DNA of 64,000 nucleotides from Rhodothermales bacterium (GCA_024711125.1 JANJTM010000027.1:19584-83583); one strand, 5' to 3'. Shown: positions 1 to 8,426, counted from the first letter of the stretch. Notes: generated from the sequence alone by a model not told the origin. Made by a program: numbers and translations.

Positions 1-1
1 G

Positions 2-187
2 ATCTCCAAGAACCTGAAGACGAACATCCGCTCGATCACGATCGCGTCAGAGGACGGCATCTTCGAGGGCACGATCGTGCTGCACGTCAGCGACCTGGCG
101 CACCTGCGCCGCCTGATCGACCGGATCAAGCGCATTGAGGGCATTCACGGCGTCTACCGGTTCGAGCAGGAGGTGGAGACGGGCTGA
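2..187 (+). CDS. RelA/SpoT (p)ppGpp synthetase/hydrolase, C-terminal fragment
   Basis: Only the last 61 codons are in the window, read in frame from base 2 to a TGA at 185-187. The fragment has the beta-alpha-beta pattern of the ACT domain that closes long RelA/SpoT proteins: a strand around SITIAS, a strand around EGTIVLHV, then a helix over LAHLRRLIDRIKRIEGI and a final strand GVYRFE. In the family this domain is regulatory and the hydrolase and synthetase domains lie upstream, outside the window. It cannot be said from here whether the protein is a bifunctional SpoT/Rel or a synthetase-only RelA. About 110 bases separate it from the next gene. Confidence 0.75.
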   Translation: MSKNLKTNIRSITIASEDGIFEGTIVLHVSDLAHLRRLIDRIKRIEGIHGVYRFEQEVETG

Positions 188-300
188 GCTCCCGGCGGTG
201 CGGACAGGGCCGGAACGGAACCCCGGCACCGTTGACAATCGGTCGATGCGGTCGTTTCTTGCCATCCCGTTATTATCGCGAAGTTTACCTCCGGTAGCGA

Positions 301-672
301 ATGGCCTCGAGAACGAACACGCTCACCAAGAAGGACGTCGCCCGGCGCGTCGCCGAGACCATGGGCGAGCCCATCTACCGGTGCGAACCCTGGGTGGTGG
401 CCGTCGTCGATGCGTTGGGCGACCTGATGATGCAGGCCGATCCCGAGGTCCGCATCGAACTCAGGGACTTCGGGGTCTTCGAGGTCAAGCGCACGCGTGC
501 CAAACCCAAGGCGCGCAATCCGAAAACGAACGAGACCGTCTTCATTCCGAGTCGCCGAAAGACGCATTTCAAGCCCAGCAAGCGGCTGAAGGAAGTGCTG
601 CAGCAGCCGCTGCACGACTTGCGGTACGAGATTCCGCAGGGGAGCGCAGATTTCGAGCCGGCTTCGTCCTGA
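301..672 (+). CDS. HU/IHF family DNA-binding protein with C-terminal extension
   Basis: 123 residues; the family core is about 90. The start TLTKKDVARRVAE matches the first HU helix. The middle has the dimerisation strands (VRIELRDFGVFEVK), followed by a basic arm region with RNPKT and a closing PSKRLKEVL helix. A tail of about 25 residues (QQPLHDLRY onward) goes beyond the normal end. Known role: minor-groove binding and DNA bending in the nucleoid. The ATG at 301 gives the correct N-terminus; no strong Shine-Dalgarno is visible. The protein is more divergent than a housekeeping HU and may be a paralog. It precedes ruvX by 23 bases in the same direction. Confidence 0.85.
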   Translation: MASRTNTLTKKDVARRVAETMGEPIYRCEPWVVAVVDALGDLMMQADPEVRIELRDFGVFEVKRTRAKPKARNPKTNETVFIPSRRKTHFKPSKRLKEVLQQPLHDLRYEIPQGSADFEPASS

Positions 673-695
673 ACCCGACGGCGTAACGGTGCGGC

Positions 696-1118
696 ATGGC
701 GTCCGGTAGAATCGTCGGAATCGACTTCGGCACGCGGCGCGTGGGAATCGCCGTGTCGGACCCGCTCCGCATGTTCTCACAGCCGCTGGGCACGTACGAT
801 CCGTCCGGCGCGGTCGAGATGCTTCGAGGCCTGCGCGACCGCGACGGGATCGACACGGTCGTGATCGGCTGGCCCCTGGACGAAGAGGGACGCGAAGGGC
901 CGGCGACCCGGCGGGTCGACGAATTCGTGCGGCGACTGCGCAACGCGCTGGGGCGGATCACGGTGGTCCGCGTCGACGAGCGATACACGAGCGAAGCCGT
1001 GAAGGATACCCTCGCCGGCGGGTTCGGAGCCCGGACCCGGGGCCGCGTGGATACGGCCGTGGCGGGTCTCCTGCTGCAGGAATACCTCGATGCGCTTCCG
1101 GGCGAGGGGAACGTTTGA
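696..1118 (+). CDS. ruvX: RuvX/YqgF-type putative pre-16S rRNA nuclease
   Basis: 140 residues, the usual size of this RNase H-fold family. The N-terminal IVGIDFGTRRVGIAVSD carries the first catalytic Asp and the glycine loop. VVIGWPLDEEG is the second conserved strand-turn, and VVRVDERYTSEAV is the third, with the conserved DER(Y/F)TS signature. The known role is processing of the pre-16S rRNA 5' end; older annotations call it a Holliday-junction resolvase homolog. It is followed by def after 40 bases, probably in one transcript. Confidence 0.93.
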   Translation: MASGRIVGIDFGTRRVGIAVSDPLRMFSQPLGTYDPSGAVEMLRGLRDRDGIDTVVIGWPLDEEGREGPATRRVDEFVRRLRNALGRITVVRVDERYTSEAVKDTLAGGFGARTRGRVDTAVAGLLLQEYLDALPGEGNV

Positions 1119-1158
1119 CGGCCGCACCGGGTTTTCAGGAGCCGTGATTCCCGCAACC

Positions 1159-1743
1159 ATGGTTCTTCCGATTCACACCTACGGCGACCCGGTACTGCGC
1201 ACCGAGGCCGATGCCGTCGAGGCCGACAGCCCGGAGCTGCAGGCCTTCATCGATGACATGATCGAGACGATGCGGGGCGCGCAGGGCATCGGGCTGGCGG
1301 CGCCCCAGGTAGGTCGATCCATCCGTCTCTTCGTCGTGGATCTCGAGCCGCTGGCCGATCGCGAAGAGGAAGAATCCGCCGAATGGCCCGAGCAGCCGAT
1401 GGTCTTCATCAACCCGGAGATCGAGGCCGAAACGGAGGAAGAGTGCGCCTACGAGGAAGGGTGCCTTTCGATTCCCGACCTGCGCGAGGAGGTCATGCGT
1501 CCGGAAGGGGTGCGCGTCCGATTCCTTGACCGGGCATTCCGCGAGCAGACGGTCGACGCCTACGGCATCCTGGCCCGGGTGGTACAGCACGAAATCGATC
1601 ACCTGGACGGCGTGCTCTTCGTCGATCTGCTCACCTCGTTCCGCAGGAAGCTGCTTCAGCGTCGCCTGCGGGAAATGTCCCGGGGTGCCGTGGAGGCGGA
1701 GTACCCGCTGGCGCCGCTGGAAGGTGCCGGCGCGCGGGACTGA
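1159..1743 (+). CDS. def: Peptide deformylase
   Basis: 194 residues from the ATG at 1159; a GTG at 1144 is in frame and closer to an AGGAG at 1138-1142, so the true start may be five codons earlier. All three family motifs are present: GIGLAAPQVG, EGCLSIP (metal-binding Cys) and QHEIDHLDG (HExxH). The enzyme removes the N-formyl group from nascent proteins in the cytoplasm. The insert of acidic residues between motifs 1 and 2 (DREEEESAEWPE) is a little longer than in E. coli Def. The stop codon directly abuts the stop of the convergent znuB-like gene. Confidence 0.95.
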   Translation: MVLPIHTYGDPVLRTEADAVEADSPELQAFIDDMIETMRGAQGIGLAAPQVGRSIRLFVVDLEPLADREEEESAEWPEQPMVFINPEIEAETEEECAYEEGCLSIPDLREEVMRPEGVRVRFLDRAFREQTVDAYGILARVVQHEIDHLDGVLFVDLLTSFRRKLLQRRLREMSRGAVEAEYPLAPLEGAGARD

Positions 1744-2547
1744 TCAGCGGCGACGCCCGTCCACGAGCGCGGCCGCAAGGAAGACGACGGCCTGGACGAG
1801 TACGATCGTCGCGCCGCTCGGAACGTCGGCAAGGTAGGACACGAGCAGTCCGGCGACCGCGGTAAGCATTCCGATCGCCACCGCCACGCGCGTCATCGTC
1901 ACGAACGTGGGCACCAGCAGGCGGGCGGTCGCCGCCGGGATCACGAGAAACGCGGCCATGAGCACGATTCCGACGACCTTGACGGAGATGACGATCGTCA
2001 CGGCGAGGAGCGCGAAAAGCAGGGTGTCGTCGCGGTCGACCGGTAGCCGATCGGCTCGCGCCGATTCGGCGTCGAAGGACGCATAGGCCCATCGGCCCCA
2101 AAGTCGCGGCGTGGTCGCGAGCGTGACGGCGCCCATCGCGGTCGCGATGACGAGGTCGGCAGGCGAGACCGCCAGGATCGAACCGAACAGGTACGCGAAC
2201 GCATCCGTCGACATCTGTCGCCGCAGCGACAGGAATACGAGCCCGAGCGCGACCGCAACCGCGAAAAACACCCCGACGGCCGTGTCGCCGGCAAGCCGGG
2301 TGTGCCGCCGTACCCAGTTGATGGCCATCGCCACGCCGAGCGTGAACGGAACGGCCACCACGAGGGGCTCAAGCGACAGGAGCAGGCCGAGCGCGATGCC
2401 GCCGAAGGCCGCGTGCGACAGGCCGGCGCCCAGGAAGCTCATTCGGCGCTGCACGACGAACACGCCGAAGTAGCTGGCCATGGCACCGACCAGCAGGCCC
2501 CCTGCCAGCGCCCGCTGCATGAACGGAAAGGTGAGCAGCTCAATCAT
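1744..2547 (-). CDS. znuB: Zinc/manganese ABC transporter permease (ZnuB/TroC type)
   Basis: 267 residues, all hydrophobic helices with short loops, typical of the ABC-3 metal permease family. Recognisable landmarks are FVVQRRMSFLGAGLSHAAFGG near residues 28-49 (family signature around the first cytoplasmic loop) and VKVVGIVLMAAFLVIPAATA in the C-terminal half. The ATG at 2547 overlaps the end of the ATPase gene by 8 bases, so translation is coupled. Membrane channel for metal import, powered by the adjacent ATPase and fed by the upstream binding domain. Metal specificity (Zn or Mn) is inferred from family and context only. Confidence 0.92.
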   Translation of the reverse strand: MIELLTFPFMQRALAGGLLVGAMASYFGVFVVQRRMSFLGAGLSHAAFGGIALGLLLSLEPLVVAVPFTLGVAMAINWVRRHTRLAGDTAVGVFFAVAVALGLVFLSLRRQMSTDAFAYLFGSILAVSPADLVIATAMGAVTLATTPRLWGRWAYASFDAESARADRLPVDRDDTLLFALLAVTIVISVKVVGIVLMAAFLVIPAATARLLVPTFVTMTRVAVAIGMLTAVAGLLVSYLADVPSGATIVLVQAVVFLAAALVDGRRR

Positions 2548-3298
2548 GCCCGTGGCGGTGGGGGGCGAAGCGCCCGTGCGCGTGTCCCGTGTGTCCGAAC
2601 GCCGATCGAACGGCCTCCTCCGTGAACGCGTGTGACGCGTCTCCGAAGGATACCATGCTGTTCCTGAGCAGCAGGACATGCGTGGCATGGTACATGGCGG
2701 CCTCCCAGTCGTGCGTGACGAGGACCACCGCCGATCCGTTCTCACCGCGGCAGCCGTCCAGCAGCGCGTGCAGGTCGGCACTGCCGGCCGCGTCCACGCC
2801 GGTCTCGGGCTCGTCGAGCAGGATGAGGCGGGGCCGTCGGGCGATCGACCGGGCCAGATAGATACGCTGCAGTTCGCCGCCGGACAGGACGCCGATCGAT
2901 CGGTCGGCGAGGTGCGCGGCGCCGACCCGTGCGAGCGCTTCCATCGCCTCTTCGCGTTCGGGAGGTCGGAGCACCCCGGGCCAGCGGCCCAGGTAGGCCG
3001 ACGCGACCAATTCGATGGCCCGGGCCGGAAAAGCGCGGTCGAGCGACTTGATCTGCGGAACGTATCCGACGGCACCGGCCGGGGCCTGGCCGATGGGCAG
3101 CCCGTCGAGGATCATCGTGCCCCTTCGCGGCATGACGAGCCCCAGAAGCGTACGAAGAAGCGTGGATTTTCCGCTCCCGTTCGGCCCGAGAATGGCCAGG
3201 AGCGACGAAGGCGGGATCGCGAACGAAACGGATCGCAGGATGTCCCGATCGCCGAGTCGCACGTCAAGGCCGTCCACGCGCAGGAGTTCAGCGGCCAT
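2540..3298 (-). CDS. znuC: Zinc/manganese ABC transporter ATP-binding protein
   Basis: 252 residues, one complete ABC domain. Walker A is GPNGSGKST (near residues 36-44), the Q-loop is in YVPQIKSLD, the signature is LSGGELQR and Walker B is LILLDEPETGVD, followed by the H-loop VLVTHDW. The sequence is of the metal-importer ATPase class (ZnuC/MntB). The histidine-rich tail (GHAHGRFAPHRHGHD) could bind metal and occurs in some ZnuC proteins. The ATG at 3298 overlaps the upstream fused gene by 11 bases and the stop overlaps znuB by 8 bases. Confidence 0.93.
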   Translation of the reverse strand: MAAELLRVDGLDVRLGDRDILRSVSFAIPPSSLLAILGPNGSGKSTLLRTLLGLVMPRRGTMILDGLPIGQAPAGAVGYVPQIKSLDRAFPARAIELVASAYLGRWPGVLRPPEREEAMEALARVGAAHLADRSIGVLSGGELQRIYLARSIARRPRLILLDEPETGVDAAGSADLHALLDGCRGENGSAVVLVTHDWEAAMYHATHVLLLRNSMVSFGDASHAFTEEAVRSAFGHTGHAHGRFAPHRHGHD

Positions 3299-5099
3299 GG
3301 GATACCTCCTCGAGCGTCATGGCGATGCGCTCCAGCAGCGCGCGATACGTGGGCGCGGTCTGCGGGCTGCCGATCGGATCGGCCGTCACATACGGAATCC
3401 CCGCCGCCTCGGCGACGGCGCGTGCGGCGTTCTCCGGCAGCGTGGGCTGCCCGACGACCGCGCGGGCACCTCGCGCGATGCGGATCACGTCCTGGAGATG
3501 CGCAGGTGAAGGCTCCACGCCCTCCACGACTTCCACGAGGGCGACCGTGTCGAATCCATAGCCGTCGAGGAAGTACGCGAGGAAACTCGAGGCGGCCACC
3601 ACCCGGGTGCCCGCGACGGCCGAGAGGCGCTCGCGGAGCGAATGGTCCAGGACGGCGAGTTCGCCGGCGAGCGAATCGGCCCGCGACCGGTATCCGTCGC
3701 ATCCTTCCCGGTCCAGCGAGCACAGGTGCTCGGCCAACGGGGCGAGGGTGGAGGCCACCGCGCTCGGAGACAGCCAGAAGTGGGGATCGGGCGCTCCGGA
3801 GACGAACCGACGGAGCGAGTCCGGGACCGATGCGAAGACCTCGAACGGGGCACGGAAGCCGAGGTCGGCGAACCAGCCGTCGACTCCACGTGCGGCGTAC
3901 AGCCCGGACAACGCGTTCCCTACGGCGCGGAGGTCGCTCGGACGCGGCTCATGCGTGTGCGGCGAGACGCCCGGTTCCATCAGGGTCACCACGTCGGCCC
4001 GAGGACCCACCACGTCCCGGGCGAGCAGGGTTACCGCGTGGAACGTCGACACCAGGGTGGGCGGACCGTCCGGGACGGGACGTTCGGCCGGGGCGCAGCC
4101 CGGAAGTACGAAGGCCAACACGACGAGGGCCGCGAGACGGGCCGCGGTCTGTGCGAAAGGCCTCGAGGTCCATCCGAGTTCGCCCCTCGCCCTGGAAGCG
4201 TCGTAGCATGTCGAGCGGGAAGAGACGCGCGCGCCTTCCCGGGTCAGGCGCGGAGTCCGGCGCAGCGCGCGGGCCGCGATCTCGGAGAAAAGACCGAGCA
4301 GGGCGAGCAGTCGGGGGCGAGCCGGGCGGGAGGGTACGCGGGCACCGTGCGCGCGGGCGAGGGTTCCGAGTATGTCACGCCATGCAAGGTGCTCTCCGGC
4401 GAGGACGTAGCGCCTGCCTGCGACTCCCCGCTCCATCGCGAGCATCATTCCGGCGGCGACGTCCTCGGCGTCCACCACGTTCGTAGCTCCGGTCGGATAG
4501 GCCGGCATCCGGTTTCGACGCACGCGCTCCACGATTCCCCACGTGTTCTCCCCGGGCAGGCCCAGGCCGAAAACCAGGGAGGGATTGACGATGACGGCGT
4601 CCAGGCCCTCGGCTACGGCCCGTTGGACCTCGAGTTCGGCCAGGTACTTGGAGCGTGCATAGACCGTGTTGAACGGGGAGTCCGTCCAGGGCGTCTCCTC
4701 GTCGAGGCAACCCTCTTCGCGGGCCGGGCGGGAGAGGGCGGCCACCGACGAGACATGCACGAGACGATCCACGCCGGCCCGAAGCGCCGCATCGACCACG
4801 TTCCGGGTTCCGATCACGTTGACGGCATGCATGCGCTCGGCCGCGGACCCTCCGGGGAATCCCACCCACGCCGCGAGGTGGTACACGCGGTGCGCGCCGT
4901 CGAGGGCAACCGCGAGCGACTCCGGGTCGCGCACGTCGCCCCGGACGATCTCCACCCGATCCATCAGGTCGCCCAGCAGCCGGGTGTCGGAGCCGGGACG
5001 CAGGAGCAGCCGGACCGCGTCCCCCGCGTCGACGAGACGTCGAACGAGGACCGAGCCCACGAGGCCGGTAGGTCCGGTCACCAGCGTCGGTCGGGCCAT
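3288..5099 (-). CDS. Fusion: NAD(P)-dependent epimerase/dehydratase + signal-anchor + ZnuA/TroA-like metal-binding domain
   Basis: 603 residues in one open frame. Residues 1 to about 310 are an extended SDR: GPTGLVG nucleotide loop, HLAAWVG, catalytic YARSK (YxxxK), and a C-terminal GELGWTSRPF typical of the end of dihydroflavonol-reductase-like proteins. A hydrophobic stretch of about 20 residues follows and ends LPGC (Cys335), the form of a lipoprotein signal. Residues 336-603 are a metal-binding periplasmic protein of the ZnuA family: TFHAV, PHTHEP, DPHFWLSP, VEGVEPSPAHL and TADPIG, with several candidate His/Glu/Asp ligands. No in-frame ATG, GTG or TTG lies just before the signal-like segment; the only GTG-TTG is inside it. 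Either a real fusion, or two genes joined by a lost stop or base error. It overlaps znuC, so the binding domain clearly belongs to the importer. Confidence 0.85.
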   Translation of the reverse strand: MARPTLVTGPTGLVGSVLVRRLVDAGDAVRLLLRPGSDTRLLGDLMDRVEIVRGDVRDPESLAVALDGAHRVYHLAAWVGFPGGSAAERMHAVNVIGTRNVVDAALRAGVDRLVHVSSVAALSRPAREEGCLDEETPWTDSPFNTVYARSKYLAELEVQRAVAEGLDAVIVNPSLVFGLGLPGENTWGIVERVRRNRMPAYPTGATNVVDAEDVAAGMMLAMERGVAGRRYVLAGEHLAWRDILGTLARAHGARVPSRPARPRLLALLGLFSEIAARALRRTPRLTREGARVSSRSTCYDASRARGELGWTSRPFAQTAARLAALVVLAFVLPGCAPAERPVPDGPPTLVSTFHAVTLLARDVVGPRADVVTLMEPGVSPHTHEPRPSDLRAVGNALSGLYAARGVDGWFADLGFRAPFEVFASVPDSLRRFVSGAPDPHFWLSPSAVASTLAPLAEHLCSLDREGCDGYRSRADSLAGELAVLDHSLRERLSAVAGTRVVAASSFLAYFLDGYGFDTVALVEVVEGVEPSPAHLQDVIRIARGARAVVGQPTLPENAARAVAEAAGIPYVTADPIGSPQTAPTYRALLERIAMTLEEVSHGR

Positions 5100-5609
5100 C
5101 TATCGCGACTCGAATTCGATAAGCGGGGCGTTCTTGAGTACCGCGTCGGCCGGCCGGACGTGTACCCGCTCGACGACCCCCTCGTGCGTCGCGCGGATCT
5201 CGTTCTCCATCTTCATCGCTTCGAGCACCACGAGCGGATCCCCGGCCCGGACCGTGTCTCCCGGAGCCACGTGCACCTTCACGATGAGGCCCGGCATCGG
5301 CGAACGCACGGAGTGGTGGTGCCGGGAGCGCGCATCGCCTCCCTGCGCATCGCGAAGCAGGCGCTCGCGCCGCCCGAGCACCTCGGCCACGTGGATGCGC
5401 TGCGACGAGCGGAGCCGGAAGGTACCGGGCTCGCCGGGCTCCACGGCGACCACCAGGCTCTTGCCGTCCACGAGCAGCGAATAATGACCGGGGCCGGTTT
5501 CGGCGAGGGAGACGTTGATCGGTCGCCCTTGGACCGAGAGCGTCTCACCGTCGCGTTCCACCTCGATCGGGCGACCGGCGATCGTGACCAGGAACGTCTC
5601 TCGGGGCAT
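5100..5609 (-). CDS. Biotin/lipoyl-attachment domain protein (biotin carboxyl carrier-like)
   Basis: 169 residues from the ATG at 5609; longer upstream reading is antisense to other genes. The C-terminal 75 residues are a biotinyl domain: SPMPGLIVKVHVAPGD, then VVLEAMKMENEI with the biotinylated lysine in AMKM, and a closing EGVVERVHV. The N-terminal half is a small beta-rich region of the kind found before the biotinyl domain in acyl-CoA or pyruvate carboxylase carriers. The carboxylase subunits are not in the window. The TAG stop directly abuts the ATG of the SDR/ZnuA fusion, so this gene probably leads the zinc operon transcript, an unexplained pairing. Confidence 0.88.
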   Translation of the reverse strand: MPRETFLVTIAGRPIEVERDGETLSVQGRPINVSLAETGPGHYSLLVDGKSLVVAVEPGEPGTFRLRSSQRIHVAEVLGRRERLLRDAQGGDARSRHHHSVRSPMPGLIVKVHVAPGDTVRAGDPLVVLEAMKMENEIRATHEGVVERVHVRPADAVLKNAPLIEFESR

Positions 5610-5627
5610 CGCGATGCTCTTGATACG

Positions 5628-5653
5628 GCAATATACGGTCCGGCGCACCGGAC
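5628..5653 (-). promoter_or_regulatory. Putative promoter element and palindrome before the biotinyl/zinc operon
   Basis: Read on the minus strand, TATATTGC (5628-5635) resembles the Bacteroidota TAnnTTTG -7 element and lies 18 bases before the ATG at 5609. Directly upstream is a perfect inverted repeat GTCCGG-CGCA-CCGGAC (5638-5653), placed where a repressor could block RNA polymerase. No matching -33 TTTG was found. Both assignments are inference from position and shape only. Confidence 0.3.
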
Positions 5654-5720
5654 GATGTGTGGCGCAACCCCGTGCAACCCCGCCCGCAGGCCGGTAGTTG
5701 CACCGTGTTCCGAACCCACG

Positions 5721-6611
5721 ATGTCCATGTCTGCCCCGTTCCGACCGCTCCCGATCCCCGTTCTGCTGTCCTTCCTGGCCTTGGTCATGACCGTTGGCTC
5801 CGTCGGAGCGCAGGAGAGGGATCCGGGTACACGCGAGGCCTTCGACGCGGTCATGGGAGTCGCGAGGGAGGAGCGCTGGCAGGAGGAGTCGCTCGGCAGC
5901 ATCGTGCAGCGGGTCGGTCTCCGGTTCCTGGGCAGGCCCTACGCGGCCGGCCTTCTGGACGAGCCGGAGGAGGAAACCCTGGTCGCAGGCCTCGACCGGT
6001 TCGACTGCGTGCTGTACGTCGAATCGGTGCTGGCCATCGCGCGCGGCATCGCGGCGGGGGATCCGACGTGGGACGGATACCTCGACCGCATCCGGGAGCA
6101 GAGATACCGGGGCGGAACGCTCGATGGCTACTGCAGCCGGCTGCACTATTTCTCGGAGTGGATTGCCGACAACGAACGCCGTGGCCTGGTGCGCAACGTC
6201 ACTCCCGAGCTCGGCGGAACCGTGCTGGAGAAGCGGCTCGATTTCATGGGTCGCAACCGGTCCAGCTACCGGCAGATCGCGCGGAACGATTCTCTTTTCG
6301 CAGGAATCCTGGCCATGGAGCGGTCTCTTGCCGGGTTGCGGATCGTGTACGTGCCCGAATCGTCCATCCGCGACGTCTACCCGAGCCTGCGAGCGGGAGA
6401 TATCGTGGCCCTGGCGACGGGAATCAGGGGCCTCGACGTCGTGCATACGGGCCTGGTCTACGACGGAGGCGATGGCCGGAAGGGGCTTCTCCACGCCTCG
6501 GTCGATCGTGGGGTCGTGGTTTCTCCCGATCTTCAATCCTATGTCGAGAACAACCGATCGCAAATCGGCATTGTGGTGGCGCGTCCGATCGATCCGCGTC
6601 GACGCGAATGA
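5721..6611 (+). CDS. DUF1460 family secreted cell-wall hydrolase (NlpC/P60-like amidase)
   Basis: 296 residues with an N-terminal signal peptide (hydrophobic PIPVLLSFLALVMTVGSVG, cleavage likely after VGAQ). The body matches the DUF1460 family, N-acetylmuramoyl-L-alanine amidase-like cysteine hydrolases common in Bacteroidota. The probable nucleophile is the Cys of DRFDCVLYVES (near residue 96). The catalytic His is in DVVHTGLVYD, and the family pattern TLDGYCSRLHYFSEW follows the Cys. It likely acts on peptidoglycan in the periplasm. The ATG at 5721 is chosen because it starts the signal peptide; a second ATG lies two codons on. It is divergent from the biotinyl-protein gene. Confidence 0.85.
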   Translation: MSMSAPFRPLPIPVLLSFLALVMTVGSVGAQERDPGTREAFDAVMGVAREERWQEESLGSIVQRVGLRFLGRPYAAGLLDEPEEETLVAGLDRFDCVLYVESVLAIARGIAAGDPTWDGYLDRIREQRYRGGTLDGYCSRLHYFSEWIADNERRGLVRNVTPELGGTVLEKRLDFMGRNRSSYRQIARNDSLFAGILAMERSLAGLRIVYVPESSIRDVYPSLRAGDIVALATGIRGLDVVHTGLVYDGGDGRKGLLHASVDRGVVVSPDLQSYVENNRSQIGIVVARPIDPRRRE

Positions 6612-6698
6612 GCCCCTGGCCGAACCGCTTCCGAGCTGCGGGGGTCGGGCCCGCCGACTTTTCCACCCGGCAGACGCCGCTCCCAAACGTCGTTCCGC

Positions 6699-7682
6699 AT
6701 GCAATCCCTTCGCACGATCGGAGTCTTCACGTCGGGCGGTGATGCCCCGGGGATGAACGCCTGCGTACGTGCGGTCGTACGCGCTGCGCATGCGCACGAT
6801 CTCGAGGTCCTCGGCATCCGAAGGGGCTACGAGGGCATGATCGAAGGCGACATCGTCGAATTGGACGGCAAGTCCGTCTCGAATATCGTGCAGAAGGGCG
6901 GGACGATCCTCAAGAGCGCACGCTCGAAGGCATTCCGGACCCCGGAGGGTCGGGCGACGGCCGCCCAACAGCTGCGCCGCGCGGGAATCGACGGTCTCAT
7001 TGCGATCGGAGGGGACGGGACGCTGCGCGGTGCCGCCCTCTTCTACGAGGAACACGGCGTGCCGCTGGTGGGCTGTCCGGGCACGATCGACAACGATCTG
7101 TTCGGGACGGACGAAACGATCGGATATGACACGGCCCTGAATACGGCCATCGAGAACATCGACCGCATCCGGGATACGGCCGATGCCCATGACCGGCTCT
7201 TCCTCGTCGAGGTCATGGGGCGTGACGCCGGGTTCATCGCCCTGAACTGCGGAATCGGCGGTGGCGCCGAGCTCGTGCTCATCCCGGAGCTGCTCACCGA
7301 TCTGGACGACGTGAAGCGAAAGATCCTCTCGCAGATGTCGTCGCAGACCCGGTCGTCGATCGTCGTCGTCGCCGAGGGAGACGAACTCGGCGGCGCGAAC
7401 CGGATCGCGGAGGCACTGCGCAAGGACCCGGCGTTCGATCCGATCGACCTCCGGGTCTGCATCCTCGGCCACACGCAGCGAGGAGGATCGCCGACGGTTC
7501 GGGATCGCGTACTGGCAAGTCGCCTCGGGGCGGCGGCCGTGGACGCCCTCGTCGAGGGTCACGCCAACGTGATGGTGGGAATCGTCAACGGCTCGATCGT
7601 GCTGACGCCGTCGCGAACGGTGTGGAGCCGGCGGAAGTCGATCGACTACGATCTGCTCAAGCTCACGGAGATCCTACGGTAG
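6699..7682 (+). CDS. pfkA: ATP-dependent 6-phosphofructokinase
   Basis: 327 residues, standard length. IGVFTSGGDAPGMNACVRA at the N-terminus is the nucleotide loop, and IGGDGTLRGA carries the GGDGT motif of ATP-dependent (not pyrophosphate-dependent) enzymes. PGTIDNDLFGTD holds the catalytic Asp, and LVEVMGRDAGFIAL is the substrate-binding segment. The C-terminal ILGHTQRGGSPT is also characteristic. It catalyses the committed step of glycolysis in the cytoplasm. It is followed after 6 bases by ubiE/menG. Confidence 0.96.
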   Translation: MQSLRTIGVFTSGGDAPGMNACVRAVVRAAHAHDLEVLGIRRGYEGMIEGDIVELDGKSVSNIVQKGGTILKSARSKAFRTPEGRATAAQQLRRAGIDGLIAIGGDGTLRGAALFYEEHGVPLVGCPGTIDNDLFGTDETIGYDTALNTAIENIDRIRDTADAHDRLFLVEVMGRDAGFIALNCGIGGGAELVLIPELLTDLDDVKRKILSQMSSQTRSSIVVVAEGDELGGANRIAEALRKDPAFDPIDLRVCILGHTQRGGSPTVRDRVLASRLGAAAVDALVEGHANVMVGIVNGSIVLTPSRTVWSRRKSIDYDLLKLTEILR

Positions 7683-7688
7683 CCCCTG

Positions 7689-8426
7689 ATGGCCGACACT
7701 TCGAAGGGACATTTTCCGCCCCCGGGTTCGTCGGAGGGCAAGGCCGAGCAGATCGCGGCGATGTTCGACGCCATCGCTCCGCGGTACGATCTGCTCAACC
7801 GCGTGCTCAGCATGGGGATCGATCGGGCGTGGCGCCGCCGTGCGGTCGCGCTGGTCTCGGAGGTGAGCCCGTCCAGGATACTGGACGTGGCGACGGGTAC
7901 GGGTGACCTGGCGATCCAGGCCCTCGATGCCGGACCTGAGCAGGTGGTGGGGGTGGACATCGCCGAGCGCATGCTGGACGTGGGCCGCGAAAAACTTCGC
8001 CGCATGGGATTGAGCGACCGCGTGAAGCTCCAGTACGGGGACGCGGAGAAGCTGCCTTTCGGAGACGGAAGCTTCGACGCCGCGCTCGTCGCGTTCGGCG
8101 TGCGAAATTTCGAGCGCCTGCAGCCGGGGCTCGAGGAGATACGGCGCGTGTTGAAGCCGGGAGGGCGACTGGTCGTGCTCGAGTTCAGCCGTCCGCGCGC
8201 GTTTCCCGTCCGCCAGCTCTACGGGTTCTACAGCCGGCACGTTCTTCCGAGGGTCGGATCGGCGTTGTCGGGCGACGACGGGGCTTACCGGTACCTGCCC
8301 GCGTCGATCGCGGTGTTTCCGGAAGGCGACGCATTCCTCACGGTCTTGCGCGCGGCGGGATACCGGGATTGTCGCGACGAACGGCTCACGTTCGGCATCG
8401 CGTCGCTCTACGTGGGCACGGCCTGA
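7689..8426 (+). CDS. ubiE: Demethylmenaquinone (ubiquinone/menaquinone) methyltransferase
   Basis: 245 residues. FDAIAPRYDLLNRVLSMGID is the UbiE/MenG signature; DVATGTGDLAIQA is SAM motif I, GDAEKLPFGDGSFDAALVAF is motif II, and RRVLKPGGRLVVLEFSRP is motif III. It methylates the ring in the last step of menaquinone synthesis at the membrane. Menaquinone rather than ubiquinone is expected from the inferred lineage. It ends 19 bases before the convergent stop of the RsbW-like gene; a GGGAGGGC/GCCCTCCC hairpin (8433-8465) spans the junction but partly lies inside the neighbour's coding end. Confidence 0.94.
   Translation: MADTSKGHFPPPGSSEGKAEQIAAMFDAIAPRYDLLNRVLSMGIDRAWRRRAVALVSEVSPSRILDVATGTGDLAIQALDAGPEQVVGVDIAERMLDVGREKLRRMGLSDRVKLQYGDAEKLPFGDGSFDAALVAFGVRNFERLQPGLEEIRRVLKPGGRLVVLEFSRPRAFPVRQLYGFYSRHVLPRVGSALSGDDGAYRYLPASIAVFPEGDAFLTVLRAAGYRDCRDERLTFGIASLYVGTA

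Noticed and set aside
232..237. TTGACA before the HU-like gene as a -35 box
   Set aside because: No -10 hexamer at 16-18 bases; the region has no other promoter-like match and the lineage is unlikely to use this consensus.
5610..7562. Upstream extension of the biotinyl-protein frame on the minus strand
   Set aside because: The extension runs antisense through the DUF1460 and pfkA genes and has no domain; only the last 169 codons (5100-5609) carry a family.
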